The notes under the pieces: generated by a model
What the model was told of the DNA's origin: nothing
The model's database searches: none
Seen by the model: the letters and a program-made list of their open reading frames with translations, nothing else
Assembly (NCBI GenBank): GCA_903885525.1
Contig: CAISJA010000274.1
Location: forward strand, 1 to 6,599
Direction of reading: 5' to 3'
Origin: an uncultured Opitutaceae bacterium
Lineage (GTDB): Bacteria; Verrucomicrobiota; Verrucomicrobiia; Opitutales; Opitutaceae
DNA length: 6,599 nt
Position numbers and translations under genes: made by a program
Part shown: positions 5,794 through 6,599 of the stretch, one piece after another
Numbering within the stretch: the stretch's first letter is position 1
Layout of the letters: the number at the start of each line of letters is the position of its first letter

Positions 5794-5968
5794 GGCATTC
5801 CCTGCCCGAAAAGAATGGCTCAACCGACCGGCAACACCATGGCCAGCGTCGCCACCGCGCGAGGTGCCATCAGGACTGGGAGGCCCCGTCCCGTGGGATA
5901 ATCGGGTTGCCTTCTCCCGCCCCCAAACCGGTATTGCGCAGGATGCGCTTCTTCCCGGGCATGTGACA

Positions 5969-5987
5969 GGCTGCAACGTTGCCAGCC
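5969..5987. repeat. Near-palindrome upstream of the transsulfuration gene
   Basis: GGCTGCAACGTTGCCAGCC is an inverted repeat centred on GCAACGTTGC (5973-5982), with one unpaired base in the outer arms. It lies 30 bases before the TTG start. Position and symmetry would suit an operator for a dimeric regulator, but no specific regulator is recognised. Confidence 0.35.
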
Positions 5988-6017
5988 GTCCCCGGCGGAC
6001 TGAGGCTGCTCTTTCCC

Positions 6018-6599
6018 TTGCCCCGCCCAGCCTTCCAACCCCTGCCCCTCGGTCAACGCATCCCGGACACCCCGCATGCGGTCTCCTGCAGCCTGCCCAC
6101 CTTGCAGGCGGTCTGCGGCTATGAGGAAAAGGATCCGGCCGTCACGCGCCACCTCACCAGCGGCTACCCTCGCTTCGTGGTGCATCCTTACGCCCGCCAG
6201 CTCGCGGCCCATTGCCTTCGCTCCGAACCGGCTCTGGCCGGCCGCCTGCTCTGGCTGACCAGTTCCGCCGCCATGGCGCGGAACCTCGTGGCCCGCCTCG
6301 GCGGGGCGCCGTCCGCCCGGCTGTACGAAAATTCCGGCCTGCACGGGGTCGCGCACGCGGCCGATGATGCCGCCCTCGCCACCCAGGCCAAAACCTACCT
6401 GCAGAATTTCGGGGGCTTTCTCTCCTCCCGGGAAGCCGAAGATCATCTCGTCCGGCTCGGAGTGCTTCCGGCCGCGGCGGCCGAACCCTCCTGCACCGGC
6501 GATGCGGCCGCCGAAATCCGCCGGCACCTCCTGCCTGCCCTGACCGGTGCCCGCCCGGAAGACCTCTTCCTCGCCAACTGCGGGATGAACGCCATCCAG
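6018..6599 (+). CDS. Cystathionine gamma-synthase-like PLP enzyme, N-terminal part
   Basis: The first 194 codons of a PLP-dependent enzyme of the Cys/Met metabolism family (PF01053); the gene continues past the window end. Residues 8-60 contain PLGQRIPDTPHAVS, SLPTLQ, GYEEKDPAV and SGYPRFVVHP, which resemble the N-terminal extension of fungal cystathionine gamma-synthases (Str2/MET-7 type). Residues 182-194, FLANCGMNAIQ, fit the loop of the PLP fold that binds the cofactor phosphate (GMxAI). The catalytic lysine would lie beyond the window. The likely role is transsulfuration: joining an activated homoserine with a sulfur donor such as cysteine. The frame is closed by TGA at 5964-5966 and contains no ATG or GTG before the conserved part, so TTG at 6018 is the best start (protein MPRPAFQPLPLG); TTG at 5979 is possible. 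A GAGG lies 12 bases upstream, which is weak. Confidence 0.8.
   Translation, partial: MPRPAFQPLPLGQRIPDTPHAVSCSLPTLQAVCGYEEKDPAVTRHLTSGYPRFVVHPYARQLAAHCLRSEPALAGRLLWLTSSAAMARNLVARLGGAPSARLYENSGLHGVAHAADDAALATQAKTYLQNFGGFLSSREAEDHLVRLGVLPAAAAEPSCTGDAAAEIRRHLLPALTGARPEDLFLANCGMNAIQ

Noticed and set aside
5862..5915. TPP riboswitch-like words (GGTGCC, CTGGGA, GGATAAT)
   Set aside because: CTGAGA is not exact, the second-arm motif and closing helix are missing, and the gene is not in thiamine metabolism.
5820..6527. 235-codon minus-strand open frame opposite the PLP enzyme
   Set aside because: Gly/Arg/Gln-rich composition typical of an antisense shadow in GC-rich DNA, with no recognisable motif; the plus-strand frame carries clear family motifs.

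Overview
The window looks like chromosomal DNA from a GC-rich bacterium. The best guess is Verrucomicrobiota, Opitutaceae-like. This rests on strongly GC-biased third codon positions, several genes with no Shine-Dalgarno sequence, and the protein types present: a putative ABC exporter permease, a short HELGH metallopeptidase, a secreted SYLF protein, a short secreted TonB-C-like protein and a fungal-type cystathionine gamma-synthase relative. The taxonomic call is inference; there is no rRNA or marker gene here.

Left part (1-3525, plus strand). About 115 bases of lower GC (about 56%, against about 75% just downstream) abut an ABC ATPase that has lost its 5' end, including Walker A. The ATPase overlaps a 589-residue multi-membrane permease through a GTGA start/stop overlap. 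A 123-residue HELGH zinc metallopeptidase follows after 36 bases. Then comes a gap with a weak promoter candidate and a secreted SYLF (Ysc84-type) protein. This block ends at a strong intrinsic terminator with ten T residues, which run directly into nine G residues.

Middle part (3599-5442, minus strand). A second terminator faces the first, so the two transcription units converge. The minus unit is xth (exonuclease III) followed by a stand-alone CinA C-terminal domain gene (NMN deamidase type), joined by an ATGA overlap. Upstream of xth, separated by its own terminator, is a 123-residue secreted protein with a TonB C-terminal-like domain. Its ribosome binding site lies inside a perfect 7-bp hairpin stem. 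Two further strong hairpins lie upstream of it.

Right part (5443-6599). A gene-poor stretch of about 575 bases holds the hairpin cluster, a very AT-rich core (about 28% GC over 5691-5770), a weak plus-strand promoter candidate and several inverted repeats. It leads into a PLP-dependent enzyme of the Cys/Met metabolism family that runs off the window end. The N-terminal extension of that enzyme resembles fungal cystathionine gamma-synthase (Str2/MET-7), and its only plausible starts are non-ATG.

Most of the window is ordinary housekeeping and membrane content. I see no CRISPR array, tRNA, rRNA, complete insertion sequence or recognisable defence system. The points most worth a second look are the 5' junction in the ABC ATPase, the hairpin-masked ribosome binding site of the TonB-like gene, and the AT-rich leader with the TTG start before the transsulfuration enzyme.
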